DNA from: Postechiella marina
GTDB lineage: Bacteria > Bacteroidota > Bacteroidia > Flavobacteriales > Flavobacteriaceae
Length of the DNA: 64,000 nt
NCBI RefSeq assembly: GCF_039538365.1
Contig: NZ_BAABCA010000001.1
Span: 310,001-374,000 of the forward strand
Direction of reading: 5' to 3'
The position numbers were made by a program, and so were the translations under genes. Of this stretch, positions 9,849-19,086 are shown piece after piece (positions within the stretch are counted from its first letter, which is position 1; each line of letters opens with the position of its first letter). The notes beneath the pieces were generated by a model that saw nothing but the letters and a program-made list of their open reading frames with translations, did no database searches and was not told the DNA's origin.

Positions 9849-10853
9849 TTATCGCGTTAATCGTCCAGAGATATTTCCATTTAAAATACCCATTACTTCG
9901 GCAACAGTAGCATAATTTATATCGCCTTCGTATGTGTGTTTTAAAGCACAAGCAGCACTTGCAAATTCCATAGATTTATAGTCGTCAAACTCTTGTAAAC
10001 CATAAATTAGTCCAGCAGCAAAAGCATCACCAGTTCCTATTCTATCAATAACATGAGTAATTTCAAAATCTACGGTTTCTCTAAACTCAAAACCATTCCA
10101 CATTCTAGCTCTTATTTTATGCCAAGAAGAATTAATAGCAGTTCTAATTTTATCAAATACCTTAACAATACTAGGGTACTCTTTAATTAAATGTTTACTA
10201 GCAGTTATAAAATCTTCGTTAGAGTAGGTGTAATTTGTACCAAGAATTTCATTAATTTCATTAATACCACCAATAAAAATATTCGAGTAGTTTAGTAAAT
10301 CTTGTAAAACATCTTTAGCATTTTCTCCATACTTCCATAAGCCACTTCTGTATGTAGGATCTGCAGATACAGTAATACCTTTATCTTTTGCAAGAATTAA
10401 ACCTTGTTTTAATGTTTCGTAACCTCCTTTGCAAAGTCCAGGGGTAATACCTGTCCAATGTAGCCATTTAGCTTTTTTCATGGCTTTTTCCCAATTAACC
10501 ATTTCTGGTTGAATTTCAGAAAATGAAGAATGCGACCTATTGTAAGAAATAGAGCTTGGCCTCATTACAGCACCAACCTCTAAAAAATAAACACCTAAAG
10601 GTCTGTTAGATCTTGTGATAGCCGATGTGCTTACACCAAATTTTTGTAGGTAGGCTATAGCGGTATCGCCTACAAAATCGTTAGATACACAGCTTATATG
10701 TTTTACATTTCCTCCAAAATTAGAAATAGAAACGCCAACATTAACCTCGGTGCCTCCAAAGTAAAACTCTAATAAGTTGGCTTGAATAAGTTTTTTATTC
10801 CCTTCGGGAGATAGACGCATTAATACTTCACCAAATGTTACTATTTGATCCAT
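9849..10853 (-). CDS. kdgK: PfkB-family sugar kinase, probably 2-dehydro-3-deoxygluconokinase
   Basis: A ribokinase-fold kinase of 334 residues. The N-terminal FGEVLMRLSPEG and FGGTEVNVG match the KdgK subgroup, which phosphorylates 2-keto-3-deoxygluconate from uronate (alginate, pectin) breakdown. The C-terminal anion-hole and catalytic-base motif is DRIGTGDAFAAG. No kdpg aldolase or uronate gene lies beside it here, so the assignment rests on similarity only; another PfkB substrate is possible. The ATG at 10853 is preceded by an AT-rich leader with a perfect 12-base palindrome, AACAATATTGTT, at 10897-10908, a possible operator about 45 bases upstream. Confidence 0.86.
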   Translation of the reverse strand: MDQIVTFGEVLMRLSPEGNKKLIQANLLEFYFGGTEVNVGVSISNFGGNVKHISCVSNDFVGDTAIAYLQKFGVSTSAITRSNRPLGVYFLEVGAVMRPSSISYNRSHSSFSEIQPEMVNWEKAMKKAKWLHWTGITPGLCKGGYETLKQGLILAKDKGITVSADPTYRSGLWKYGENAKDVLQDLLNYSNIFIGGINEINEILGTNYTYSNEDFITASKHLIKEYPSIVKVFDKIRTAINSSWHKIRARMWNGFEFRETVDFEITHVIDRIGTGDAFAAGLIYGLQEFDDYKSMEFASAACALKHTYEGDINYATVAEVMGILNGNISGRLTR

Positions 10854-10944
10854 AATTTATGGTATATTTTTAATATTAAATGCGGTATTACAAAGTAACA
10901 ATATTGTTGTTAAATAAAAGCTAGATTAGCAATAAATTTTAAAA

Positions 10945-11985
10945 TTATTTGGTGTATATTCTGTTTTCTTGCTCTGCAACTCTAATAAAAGTAGTTCGTT
11001 TTGTTAATTCTTTTAAACGTGGCGCACCAACATAGGTACACGTACTTCGTAAACCACCTAATATATCTTGCAATGTGTTTTCTACAAGGCCTTTATATGG
11101 TACTTCAACCGTTTTGCCTTCACTAGCTCTATACTCTGCAACACCACCAACATGCTTTTCCATAGCTGTAGCAGAGCTCATACCATAAAATTGTTTATAC
11201 GATTTACCGTCTTTCTCAACCAATTTCCCTCCGCTTTCATCATGTCCAGCAAGCATTCCGCCAAGCATTACAAAATCTGCTCCAGCTCCAAAGGCTTTGG
11301 CTATGTCTCCAGGTGTAGCGCAACCACCATCGCTTATAATCTGACCACCTAAACCATGCGCAGCATCTGCACATTCTATAATAGCCGAAAGTTGTGGGTA
11401 ACCTACACCTGTTTTTACTCGGGTTGTACAAACAGATCCAGGCCCAATACCAACCTTTACTATATCGGCACCAGACAATAATAGTTCTTCAACCATTTCG
11501 CCAGTAACAACATTTCCTGCAATTATAACTTTATCTGGGTATTTTTCCCTGGTTTGTCTAACAAAATTTGAAAAGTGTTCTGAGTAACCATTGGCTACAT
11601 CAATACAAATAAATTTTAAATTCGGGTTTTGTTCAATAATTATAGAAAGTTTAGCAGAATCTTTTTCACTTATCCCTGTGCTAATAGCAATGTTATTAGA
11701 GACTTGTTCTGTGGCGTTTAGAGCAAATTTTTTCCATTCATCTATAGAGTAGTGTTTGTGAATGGCTGTAAATAAACCTTTATTAGACAGCGCATTTGCC
11801 ATTTTAAACGTGCCAACAGTATCCATATTTGCTGCCATAATTGGTATGCCTTTCCAAGACAATGGGCTGTGTAAAAATTTAAATTCTCGCTCTAAGCACA
11901 CCTCCAATCTGCTTTTTAAAGTAGATCGTTTAGGTCTAAACATAACATCTTTAAAGCCAAGTTTTATATCGTATTCTATTCTCAT
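10945..11985 (-). CDS. guaC: GMP reductase
   Basis: Converts GMP to IMP with NADPH and release of ammonia, in purine salvage. The 346-residue TIM-barrel enzyme matches the long GuaC class rather than IMP dehydrogenase: there is no CBS insert, the active-site loop reads GIGPGSVCTTR with catalytic Cys186, and the N-terminus MRIEYDIKLGFKDV is typical of GuaC. The substrate phosphate loop SDGGC and GGMLAGHDESGG are present. It is divergent from the histidine kinase gene; a minus-strand TAnnTTTG-type element at 12011-12018 is a likely promoter. Confidence 0.95.
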   Translation of the reverse strand: MRIEYDIKLGFKDVMFRPKRSTLKSRLEVCLEREFKFLHSPLSWKGIPIMAANMDTVGTFKMANALSNKGLFTAIHKHYSIDEWKKFALNATEQVSNNIAISTGISEKDSAKLSIIIEQNPNLKFICIDVANGYSEHFSNFVRQTREKYPDKVIIAGNVVTGEMVEELLLSGADIVKVGIGPGSVCTTRVKTGVGYPQLSAIIECADAAHGLGGQIISDGGCATPGDIAKAFGAGADFVMLGGMLAGHDESGGKLVEKDGKSYKQFYGMSSATAMEKHVGGVAEYRASEGKTVEVPYKGLVENTLQDILGGLRSTCTYVGAPRLKELTKRTTFIRVAEQENRIYTK

Positions 11986-12010
11986 GTTTTATAGGTAAGT
12001 GGGTTAAAAA

Positions 12011-12018
12011 CAAAAATA
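12011..12018 (-). promoter_or_regulatory. Candidate -7 promoter element of guaC
   Basis: On the minus strand this reads TATTTTTG, an exact match to the Bacteroidota -7 consensus TAnnTTTG, 26 bases upstream of the guaC ATG. I see no clear TTG-type -33 element at the usual distance, so the call rests on the -7 element and its position. Confidence 0.4.
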
Positions 12019-12074
12019 TACTTTTTGTTTTTATTTGAGAAAATTTTGTTTTTAAATTAAGAAGTTGCTTACCT

Positions 12075-12082
12075 TAGTTTTG
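12075..12082 (+). promoter_or_regulatory. Candidate -7 promoter element of the hybrid kinase gene
   Basis: TAGTTTTG matches TAnnTTTG exactly, 45 bases upstream of the ATG at 12128. The matching -33 element is not evident. Confidence 0.4.
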
Positions 12083-12127
12083 TATCTTTAATTTTAATAA
12101 TTAATTAAAAAATAAATTACATAGTTA

Positions 12128-13552
12128 ATGTCCTTTTTTCCTAAATCTAATGAATCCATTAAAAACTGGGGAGTTTTACTAGCATTAACCGCATTATTAT
12201 TGGTGGTTTGTGTTTTTGTTGGATATATTGTATATAAAAGTGTATTGGTATTACTTCTAATTTCGCTTTTGCTCTTATTGGTAATAATAGCATTAAGTGT
12301 TACTTTAATTTTGTTTTTTAAGCAGCAAGCAGATGGTAAAGAAGACACGTCTTATTTGTACGACGAGATAGAATATTTAAAGCAAGGTATTAGTAGAGCA
12401 GAGAATAATTCGAAAAACAAGACAGTTTACTTATCTAATATGAGTCACGAAATTCGAATTCCTTTAAGTACTGTTTTAGGAATGTTGAATATGTTGAAGC
12501 AATCTGATTTAGATGATGATCAACGAGCCCAAGTAGAGATTGCCGATTATTCTTCGGAGCATTTGTTGCAATTAGTAAATATGGTTTTAGATAATTCGAA
12601 AGGTATTGATGATAAAATTCGAATAGAAAATGAAACTATGGATTTAAAATCTGATTTATCTAAGCTTCTTAAAATTTTCGAGTACCAAGCTTGGGATAAA
12701 GGATTAGAATTTGAAAGTAAATTTTTAATTGATGAAAAACATAATTTCCTTCTTTTAGGCGATATAAAGCGCATACAGCAAGTCTTAATAAACTTGATTA
12801 ATAATGCCATTAAATTTACTATTAATGGCAAAATTACAATTACTATAGACCATACGGTTACAGATGATGATAACCAAATTGTTACGTTTTACATTAAAGA
12901 CACAGGAGTTGGTATGAGCGCTTACGAAGTTAAGCATATTTTTGTGCCACCAGAAGATAGAGATTCTGTAGCTATGAGACATTATAGAGGCTCTGGTGTA
13001 GGACTTTCTATTACTAATAATTTGGTAGATTTAATGGGAGGAAAGCTTAAAGTAGAAAGTAAAGAAAACGAGGGGTCTACTTTTTACTTTAGTTTACAAT
13101 TACAGAAAACCTTAAATATTAAAAAAGATAAAAAAGAAACCGATTCGTTGTTAAATCAATTTGATTATAAATTTTCTGTTCTTGTTGCAGAAGATAATAA
13201 AATGAACCAAAAGGTAATAAAGTTTTTGTTAGAACAACATGGTGTAGAATGTACCTTTGTAACCAATGGGTTGGATGCTGTAAACCTATATAAGGTATTA
13301 GATTTTGATATGATATTTATGGATATTTATATGCCAGAAATGGATGGGTACGAAGCAACAGAGCGTATAAAATCTTCTAGTAAGTACAAAGCGCATAATG
13401 TACCTATAATAGCGGTATCTGCTAGTGCTTTCGAAAAAGATATAGAGCGCGCAAAAGCTTCGGGTGTAGATTATTTTTTATCTAAGCCTATAGAAAAAGA
13501 TAAGTTAAAGGACTTGTTGTCCAAGTACACACCAAAAATTAAAACAAGTTAA
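12128..13552 (+). CDS. Membrane hybrid histidine kinase / response regulator
   Basis: A 474-residue signalling protein. Two N-terminal membrane helices (about residues 16-36 and 38-64) lie with almost no loop between them, so there is no periplasmic sensor domain. A short coiled linker follows, then the HisKA dimerisation helix with His107 in MSHEIRIPLS, an HATPase domain (NLINNAIKFT N box, DTGVGM G1, GSGVGLSI G2) and a C-terminal receiver with acidic pocket AEDN, phospho-acceptor Asp399 in FMDIYMPEMDG and the conserved Lys in SKPIEKD. No DNA-binding output domain is attached and no partner regulator is adjacent, so the stimulus and target are unknown. The stop lies two bases from that of convergent ridA. 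Confidence 0.93.
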   Translation: MSFFPKSNESIKNWGVLLALTALLLVVCVFVGYIVYKSVLVLLLISLLLLLVIIALSVTLILFFKQQADGKEDTSYLYDEIEYLKQGISRAENNSKNKTVYLSNMSHEIRIPLSTVLGMLNMLKQSDLDDDQRAQVEIADYSSEHLLQLVNMVLDNSKGIDDKIRIENETMDLKSDLSKLLKIFEYQAWDKGLEFESKFLIDEKHNFLLLGDIKRIQQVLINLINNAIKFTINGKITITIDHTVTDDDNQIVTFYIKDTGVGMSAYEVKHIFVPPEDRDSVAMRHYRGSGVGLSITNNLVDLMGGKLKVESKENEGSTFYFSLQLQKTLNIKKDKKETDSLLNQFDYKFSVLVAEDNKMNQKVIKFLLEQHGVECTFVTNGLDAVNLYKVLDFDMIFMDIYMPEMDGYEATERIKSSSKYKAHNVPIIAVSASAFEKDIERAKASGVDYFLSKPIEKDKLKDLLSKYTPKIKTS

Positions 13553-13554
13553 AA

Positions 13555-13935
13555 TTACTTTATAGCAATCATGCTAATTTCTACATTCACACTTTTGGGT
13601 AATCTAGCTACTTGTACTGTTTCTCTAGCAGGAGCAGTTTCTTCGTTAAAATAGCTACCGTAAACGGTGTTTATACTTGCAAAATCGTTCATGTCACTAA
13701 TAAAAATAGAAGATTTAACAACATGCTCAAAAGTCATATTTGCTGCTGCAAGTACTGCTTTTAGGTTTGTCATAACTTGTGTAGTTTCTGCTTCTATACT
13801 TTCTAAAACTAAATCGCCAGTTTTAGGATTTATAGCTATTTGTCCAGACATGTAAAGTGTATTCCCACTTAAAATAGCTTGATTGTAAGGACCTAATGGT
13901 GCTGGAGCTTCTGTAGTAGTTATTATTTTTTTCAT
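13555..13935 (-). CDS. ridA: RidA family reactive-intermediate deaminase
   Basis: A 126-residue YjgF/YER057c/UK114 protein that hydrolyses reactive enamine/imine intermediates from PLP enzymes such as threonine dehydratase. APAPLGPYNQAI at the N-terminus, SGQIAINPKTG in the middle, and the arginine-bearing ETAPARETVQVARLPK near the C-terminus (the arginine that binds the substrate carboxylate) are all present. It sits 70 bases downstream of lptD on the same strand, but the relation is probably positional only. Confidence 0.95.
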   Translation of the reverse strand: MKKIITTTEAPAPLGPYNQAILSGNTLYMSGQIAINPKTGDLVLESIEAETTQVMTNLKAVLAAANMTFEHVVKSSIFISDMNDFASINTVYGSYFNEETAPARETVQVARLPKSVNVEISMIAIK

Positions 13936-14005
13936 GATGAATTTTTTAATGATACTAAAATTACATTTTTTCCGCGAAAGCGAAATACAACTTATAATAA
14001 AATCT

Positions 14006-16717
14006 TTAAAGCCTAATGTCTGGTTGTTTACGTTTTTCGTATTTAAGATCTTGAAGTATACTAGATTTAATACCTATAAAGAAATTCCAAGAACTTCTTG
14101 TACTAAAAGGTATCCAGCTAAAATTCATTCTCCAACTTAATAAATCGCGTTCAAAACGTAACTGTGTGTATGTAAAACCCTGATCCTTTAAATCGTAACC
14201 AGACGAGGCTCCAAAAGACCATTTTGGGGATAATTCGATATCTCCAGAAAACATGAGCGAGTGCGACGATATTTCATTTTGACGCCTTGAATTTGAGTAG
14301 TTAACAGCGTAAGCAACGCGCAAACTCCAAGGCACTTTATAGTTATACAATTCGCTTGGTTTTTCGTCTTCTTCATTATCTTCTTCAAATCTCGGACTCG
14401 TGTAATCTTCAGAGCGCCCAAATAAATCATCATCACGACCACCATTACGCAAGTTTTCTTGTATGCTTTTATCGTTTTTCTTTTTATTAGCATTATCTTT
14501 TTTACTGGCAAAAGAATAGCTGGTAGTAAGGTTTGCACTTGTTAGTCTAAATAAACTCCCACCGTTATCTATGTTAAACTTGTCAATTCTATTATTGTTG
14601 TTATCTAAAGCATATGGGTCTAAGGTAGCTCCAAAGTTAATGCTCATTTTACCATCTAATATTTGCGTACCACCACTCATTCTTACAGGACTCCATTGTA
14701 GCGAATCTCCTGCAAAGTTATATGCGGTTGAGAAGTTTAAATTATTAAGTAGTATTATCTTTTTGGGCTCGGTTGCTGTACTGTCTTTGTCTCTTACCTT
14801 GGCTTCAAAGTTGTTAGATAAAGAAAGCCCCATAGAACTAGAAAAAGTTTTATTAGGAGATCCAAATATACCATCTTCAAAGCGTGTATATTCAACTTGG
14901 TCAGATGTTGTACCATCAGCATCTATAACTTCGTAAGAATCGTAATATTTATCAAAAGCTGGGTTAATATTATAACTAATAGATGGTCTTATAATATGCC
15001 TTATAGCTTTTATTTTTGTGTCTTTACCTTCTTTTTCGAAGTTAAACATACCATAAATAGTAGTACCTAAACTAGTGCTAAAATTGTAAGTTCTAAAAGA
15101 ATCAAATCCGTTAACAGTTTCTTCTTCAACTTCTCTTGTATCTGTATTGTATGTTTTTTCAGTAGTTTTAAATGTCCAAACCTCATTGTAATTTGTACTT
15201 GCACTTAAACTAAAATATTTAAAAACTTTAAAGTTTGTGCTTAAAGGAATACTGTGTTGAAATCCAGCTTTGGCATCTTTAAACATTTCTTTTTTAAAGA
15301 ATAAAGAATCTGTTGTAGCAATTCTATTTTCTCCTCTTACGTTATATTGTAGATTTATGTTTTGAATTATTCCTTTTTTAGATCCTACTTTGGGTGCAAA
15401 AGGATAAATTCTACCAACACTACCTTGAAATGTTGGTAGTGTCATATTAATTGTTTGTGTGTTTGTATTTTGAGAATGTGTAGCAGTTAAACTAAAACTT
15501 GTTTGTGGTTCGCCTTGAAAAGTTTTTGAGTACGATACAGATGATGATAATGTATTGTTTAAGAAAGAACTTGAAGTAGATTGGTTTAACGATGTTTGAT
15601 AAAATGTACTACTCCCTAAGTTTACCGATGCAGAAAACCTTGAATTAGGATTTGCCTTTGCGTCTTGACTATGCGACCATCTTATATTGTAAACCGTAGA
15701 CTTTGCATAGTCTGGAAACCCCCGTTCGCTACTAATTAAACTTTCATATCTAAAAGAAGCGTTACCTCTAAATTTATAGCGTGTAGCGTATGTGCTTTCT
15801 CCTCTAATACCATAACTACCATTGGTATAGTAATCTCCTAAAATAGCCAAATCTACATGGTCGTTAATAGCAAAATAGTATCCACCATTTTGTAAAAAGT
15901 AACCTCTGTCGCTTTGTTCTCCAAAACTTGGTAATAATACACCAGAGGTTTGTGTTTCTGTTTGCGGAAAAAAGCCGAAGGGCAAACCAATAGGTGTTGG
16001 TACATCGTAAATAAAAAGATTTGCTAGACCTGTTACAATTTTTTTACCAGGTACAATTTTTGCTTTTCGCAGTTTTATATAATACTCCGGGTCATCTAAA
16101 TCTTCGGCAGTTGTATATTTTGCATCTTTAACAAAATAAACAGAATCGTTTTCTTTTTTAGTAATATTTGCAATTACAGTACCTTCTCCTTGTTCTGTTT
16201 TACTATTGTAAATAAGTGCTTTTTCAGAGTCGGTATTAAATAAAATAGAATCTGGTTCTACAACACTACTACCTTGTGTAAATACAGGAGCTTGGGTGTA
16301 TTCGCCTAAAGAGTCGATAATACCACGAGCATAAACTTCATTTTTACTATAGTCTACAGTAATATCTCCAGCTTTAATATTTATATCTCCATAAGTAATC
16401 TCGGCTAAATTATGAAGATATAATTTTTGTTTCTTTTGGTTAAAACTCGTATAATCTGAGGCTTTATAAGTAACAATATCTGTTAAAAATTCTTTTTTGG
16501 CAGGAACACTATCTTTTAAAGTTGTGTCTGTTGCTTTTTCAGAAAGAGAGAGCTCTGGTTTAGGCAACAATAAACTATCTGCACTAATAGTCACGCTATC
16601 TTTAACACGAGGTTTAATAGGTGCTTTTTTCTTTGGGACGTCTTGAGCAAAGCTTAACGTGTTAACAAACACTGTAAAACTTAATGCAAAAAGTATTTTA
16701 AACTTGTTTGTATGCAA
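14006..16717 (-). CDS. lptD: LPS-assembly outer-membrane protein LptD-like
   Basis: A large outer-membrane barrel with an N-terminal OstA/LptA-type jellyroll (about residues 85-220, the part ending in ADITVDYSKNEVYARG-like repeats) and a long beta-barrel. With LptE it inserts lipopolysaccharide in the outer leaflet. The longest frame opens at a TTG at 16768, but that TTG lies inside an exact minus-strand TAATTTTG promoter element. The in-frame TTG at 16717 instead gives MHTNKFKILFALSFTV followed by NTLSFAQ, a clean signal peptide, so I use it. The Asp/Glu-rich, Lys-rich loop at about residues 745-810 looks disordered. It is divergent from the amidase gene. Confidence 0.9.
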   Translation of the reverse strand: MHTNKFKILFALSFTVFVNTLSFAQDVPKKKAPIKPRVKDSVTISADSLLLPKPELSLSEKATDTTLKDSVPAKKEFLTDIVTYKASDYTSFNQKKQKLYLHNLAEITYGDINIKAGDITVDYSKNEVYARGIIDSLGEYTQAPVFTQGSSVVEPDSILFNTDSEKALIYNSKTEQGEGTVIANITKKENDSVYFVKDAKYTTAEDLDDPEYYIKLRKAKIVPGKKIVTGLANLFIYDVPTPIGLPFGFFPQTETQTSGVLLPSFGEQSDRGYFLQNGGYYFAINDHVDLAILGDYYTNGSYGIRGESTYATRYKFRGNASFRYESLISSERGFPDYAKSTVYNIRWSHSQDAKANPNSRFSASVNLGSSTFYQTSLNQSTSSSFLNNTLSSSVSYSKTFQGEPQTSFSLTATHSQNTNTQTINMTLPTFQGSVGRIYPFAPKVGSKKGIIQNINLQYNVRGENRIATTDSLFFKKEMFKDAKAGFQHSIPLSTNFKVFKYFSLSASTNYNEVWTFKTTEKTYNTDTREVEEETVNGFDSFRTYNFSTSLGTTIYGMFNFEKEGKDTKIKAIRHIIRPSISYNINPAFDKYYDSYEVIDADGTTSDQVEYTRFEDGIFGSPNKTFSSSMGLSLSNNFEAKVRDKDSTATEPKKIILLNNLNFSTAYNFAGDSLQWSPVRMSGGTQILDGKMSINFGATLDPYALDNNNNRIDKFNIDNGGSLFRLTSANLTTSYSFASKKDNANKKKNDKSIQENLRNGGRDDDLFGRSEDYTSPRFEEDNEEDEKPSELYNYKVPWSLRVAYAVNYSNSRRQNEISSHSLMFSGDIELSPKWSFGASSGYDLKDQGFTYTQLRFERDLLSWRMNFSWIPFSTRSSWNFFIGIKSSILQDLKYEKRKQPDIRL

Positions 16718-16765
16718 CGCTTTTAAATGTATTTTTGTAAAAGAATGGCTCGGTTTTTGAATTGC

Positions 16766-16773
16766 CAAAATTA
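16766..16773 (-). promoter_or_regulatory. Candidate -7 promoter element of lptD
   Basis: TAATTTTG on the minus strand fits the TAnnTTTG consensus exactly. Transcription would begin near 16759, downstream of the TTG at 16768 and about 42 bases ahead of the TTG at 16717, which supports the shorter lptD reading frame. Confidence 0.5.
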
Positions 16774-16854
16774 CATATATTTTTTTGTGATTAATTATTA
16801 TTCCGTAAAAATTTAAAATTTAAATAAACTGAGCTTTTTAGACGTTAAACACAT

Positions 16855-17967
16855 ATGCAAACGCCCAAAACATTATTTTTCGTATTAATTATAATAGTAT
16901 TAACATTTTTATCATTTACAAATACTAATGAAAAAGAGTTAATAAACAAATTTGTTGTGGTTTTAGATGCTGGCCATGGCGGTAAAGACCCTGGTAACCT
17001 TGGTAGTGGCTACAAAGAAAAAGATATTGCTTTAAAAATTGTTTTAGAGATAGGTAAGCAATTAGAAAAAGTACCAGGTATAGAGGTTGTTTATACCAGA
17101 AAAACAGATGTTTTTATAGAACTAGCCGAACGTCCAAAAATAGCAAATAGAGTAGATGCCGATTTATTTATATCTGTACATTGCGATTCTCACACATCGC
17201 AAGCCTTTGGTGCTGGTACATTTGTAATGGCAGTAAAAAAATCTGCTCAAAACCTAAGAGTAGCAAAAAAAGAGAATGCTGTAATTTATCTTGAAGATAA
17301 TTATCAAGAAAAATATAAAGGCTTTAATCCAGACTCGCCAGAGTCTTTAATAGGATCATCGTTGGTGGTCGAGGAGTATTTAGATCAAAGTATATTGGCT
17401 GCAAGTTTAATTCAGAAACAAATTATTACTAAATTAAAGCGAAAAGATAGAAAAGTAAAACAAGACGTTTTTTGGGTGTTACACGCCACGTATATGCCAA
17501 GTGTTTTAATAGAAACTGGTTTTTTAACCTATAAAAAAGAAGGCGCTTATTTAAATTCTAGAAGAGGACAACAAGAAATGGCTAGAGAAATAGCAAATGG
17601 TATTTTAGAATATAAAAAGACATTAAATTTAGGTGCAAACAACGATGTTTTTGTAAATACAGAAGAGCAAAGTTTAGAAAATAATAATTCGCAAGTATAT
17701 AATAACATAAAATTTAAAGTACAAATAGCAGCTAGCTCTAGGAAATTGGCGACAAAAGCTTATAATTTTAAGGGACTATCAGACATCTCATTATTAAAAG
17801 AAGGAAGTTTGTATAAATATTTTTATGGCAATACTTCTAATTATAGTAAAATAACCGAAATGCTTACTACAGCTAAGAAAAAGGGCTATAGCACTTGTTT
17901 TATTGTCGCTTTTAAAGACGGTAAAAAAATACCATTATCAGAAGCTTTAAAAACAACATCTAATTAA
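16855..17967 (+). CDS. N-acetylmuramoyl-L-alanine amidase with C-terminal SPOR-like domain
   Basis: A zinc amidase that cuts the bond between MurNAc and L-alanine in peptidoglycan, acting in the periplasm during cell separation or wall turnover. After an N-terminal hydrophobic export signal, the Amidase_3 fold shows the zinc ligands in LDAGHGGKDPG and SVHCDSH, and the catalytic glutamate in VLIETGF. Residues from about 285 to the end (starting FKVQIAASS) resemble the SPOR fold that binds glycan strands stripped of peptides, which would send it to the septum. The 370-residue length is typical of the flavobacterial form. It is followed after 147 bases by the mlaD-type gene, with a small frame between. 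Confidence 0.93.
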   Translation: MQTPKTLFFVLIIIVLTFLSFTNTNEKELINKFVVVLDAGHGGKDPGNLGSGYKEKDIALKIVLEIGKQLEKVPGIEVVYTRKTDVFIELAERPKIANRVDADLFISVHCDSHTSQAFGAGTFVMAVKKSAQNLRVAKKENAVIYLEDNYQEKYKGFNPDSPESLIGSSLVVEEYLDQSILAASLIQKQIITKLKRKDRKVKQDVFWVLHATYMPSVLIETGFLTYKKEGAYLNSRRGQQEMAREIANGILEYKKTLNLGANNDVFVNTEEQSLENNNSQVYNNIKFKVQIAASSRKLATKAYNFKGLSDISLLKEGSLYKYFYGNTSNYSKITEMLTTAKKKGYSTCFIVAFKDGKKIPLSEALKTTSN

Positions 17968-17992
17968 ATCGGTATTCTTTTTAAAATTATTT

Positions 17993-18000
17993 TAAATTTG
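17993..18000 (+). promoter_or_regulatory. Candidate -7 promoter element ahead of the MCE gene
   Basis: TAAATTTG fits TAnnTTTG exactly and lies 26 bases after the amidase stop. It would start a transcript near 18007 with a leader of about 108 bases before the MCE gene, carrying the short frame at 18025-18111. Confidence 0.45.
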
Positions 18001-18024
18001 TAATACCTAAATTAGATTTTTGTA

Positions 18025-18111
18025 ATGAGCATAACCAAATATATTTTAAACATATTAAATGTGGTTATTGCGAGTAAAACATCTCACCTTTTTAAAGCAA
18101 ATAGCATTTAA
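18025..18111 (+). CDS. Possible 28-residue leader peptide (uncertain)
   Basis: An ATG-started frame of 28 codons plus stop fills almost all of the leader between a candidate promoter and the MCE gene, ending three bases before its ATG. The peptide has a hydrophobic middle (YILNILNVVIA) and a basic C-terminus. The spacing is what an upstream translated leader would show, but the frame is short, AT-rich DNA makes such frames by chance, and I know no relative. Treat it as a candidate only. Confidence 0.25.
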   Translation: MSITKYILNILNVVIASKTSHLFKANSI

Positions 18112-18114
18112 TAG

Positions 18115-19056
18115 ATGAAAATATCGAAAGAAGTAAAAACAGCCATTTTAGTACTAGTAGGCATTGCCCTCTTAATTTTTGGAATAAACTATTTAAGGGG
18201 CGAAAATATATTAGGATCTTCTAGAGTTTATTACGTAGAGTACGATAATGTAGAAGGTTTAATACCATCTACACCAGTAACAATTAATGGATTAGACGTA
18301 GGTAAGGTAATAGATATAGGTTTTAAGGACGATGGTTCTGGTAAATTATTAGTAAAGCTTTTGGTAGAAAACAATTATCAATTCTCAAAAAATAGTAAAG
18401 CAGAGTTGTACGAAGCAGGATTAATTGGAGGTAAAGCAGTAGCTATAATGCCAGCCTTTGACGGGGCTGTAAATGCAGAAGATGGCGATTTTCTAGACGG
18501 TACGGTAAAAGCAGGCTTAAGCGAATTAGTAAACCAAAAACTTACGCCATTGCAAGCCAAAATAGAAAGCGCCATGGGTAGTGCAGATAGTTTACTAAAA
18601 AACTTAAATGATGTTTTAGATGAGCAAACAAAAAACAACCTTAAAAGTAGTATAGCGGGTTTAACAACAACCGTAGAGTCTTTTAAAAGCACTTCCAATT
18701 CTTTAAATGGTTTACTTAAAAGTAATCAATCTAAAATAGACGTTGTGCTAAGTAATGCAGAAACAGCATCAAACGATTTAACTAAAATAACAGGATCGCT
18801 TTCGCAATCAGATTTAGGGCAAACCGTAAAAAATCTAGAATCTACACTTAAAAACTTCGACGCCATTTTAGCAAACCTACAAAAAGGCAAAGGAACAATG
18901 GGTAAACTCTTAAAAGACGATAATTTATATAACAATTTAGAAGGCGCAACAAAAGAGTTGGAGTCTTTATTGTTAGATTTTAAATTGCATCCAAACCGTT
19001 ACACCAGAATTTTATCTAAAAAAGAAATCCCTTATAAAGAACCAGAAACTAACTAA
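18115..19056 (+). CDS. MlaD family (MCE domain) lipid-transport protein
   Basis: A 313-residue protein anchored by one N-terminal membrane helix (about residues 9-27) with an MCE domain at about 35-115 (VEGLIPSTPVTINGLDVGKV) and a long helical region that continues to the C-terminus, with heptad-like spacing at about 150-260. MCE proteins form rings or tunnels that carry phospholipid between membranes. The partner permease and ATPase (MlaE, MlaF) are not in the window; in flavobacteria they usually lie elsewhere. The next gene begins 30 bases downstream, so the two are likely co-transcribed. Confidence 0.92.
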   Translation: MKISKEVKTAILVLVGIALLIFGINYLRGENILGSSRVYYVEYDNVEGLIPSTPVTINGLDVGKVIDIGFKDDGSGKLLVKLLVENNYQFSKNSKAELYEAGLIGGKAVAIMPAFDGAVNAEDGDFLDGTVKAGLSELVNQKLTPLQAKIESAMGSADSLLKNLNDVLDEQTKNNLKSSIAGLTTTVESFKSTSNSLNGLLKSNQSKIDVVLSNAETASNDLTKITGSLSQSDLGQTVKNLESTLKNFDAILANLQKGKGTMGKLLKDDNLYNNLEGATKELESLLLDFKLHPNRYTRILSKKEIPYKEPETN

Positions 19057-19086
19057 AAAGAACCAAAAAACTAACTAAACTAAATA

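Noticed and set aside
13934..14140. A plus-strand 68-codon frame between ridA and lptD
   Set aside because: It runs mostly into the antisense of lptD and has no coding character.
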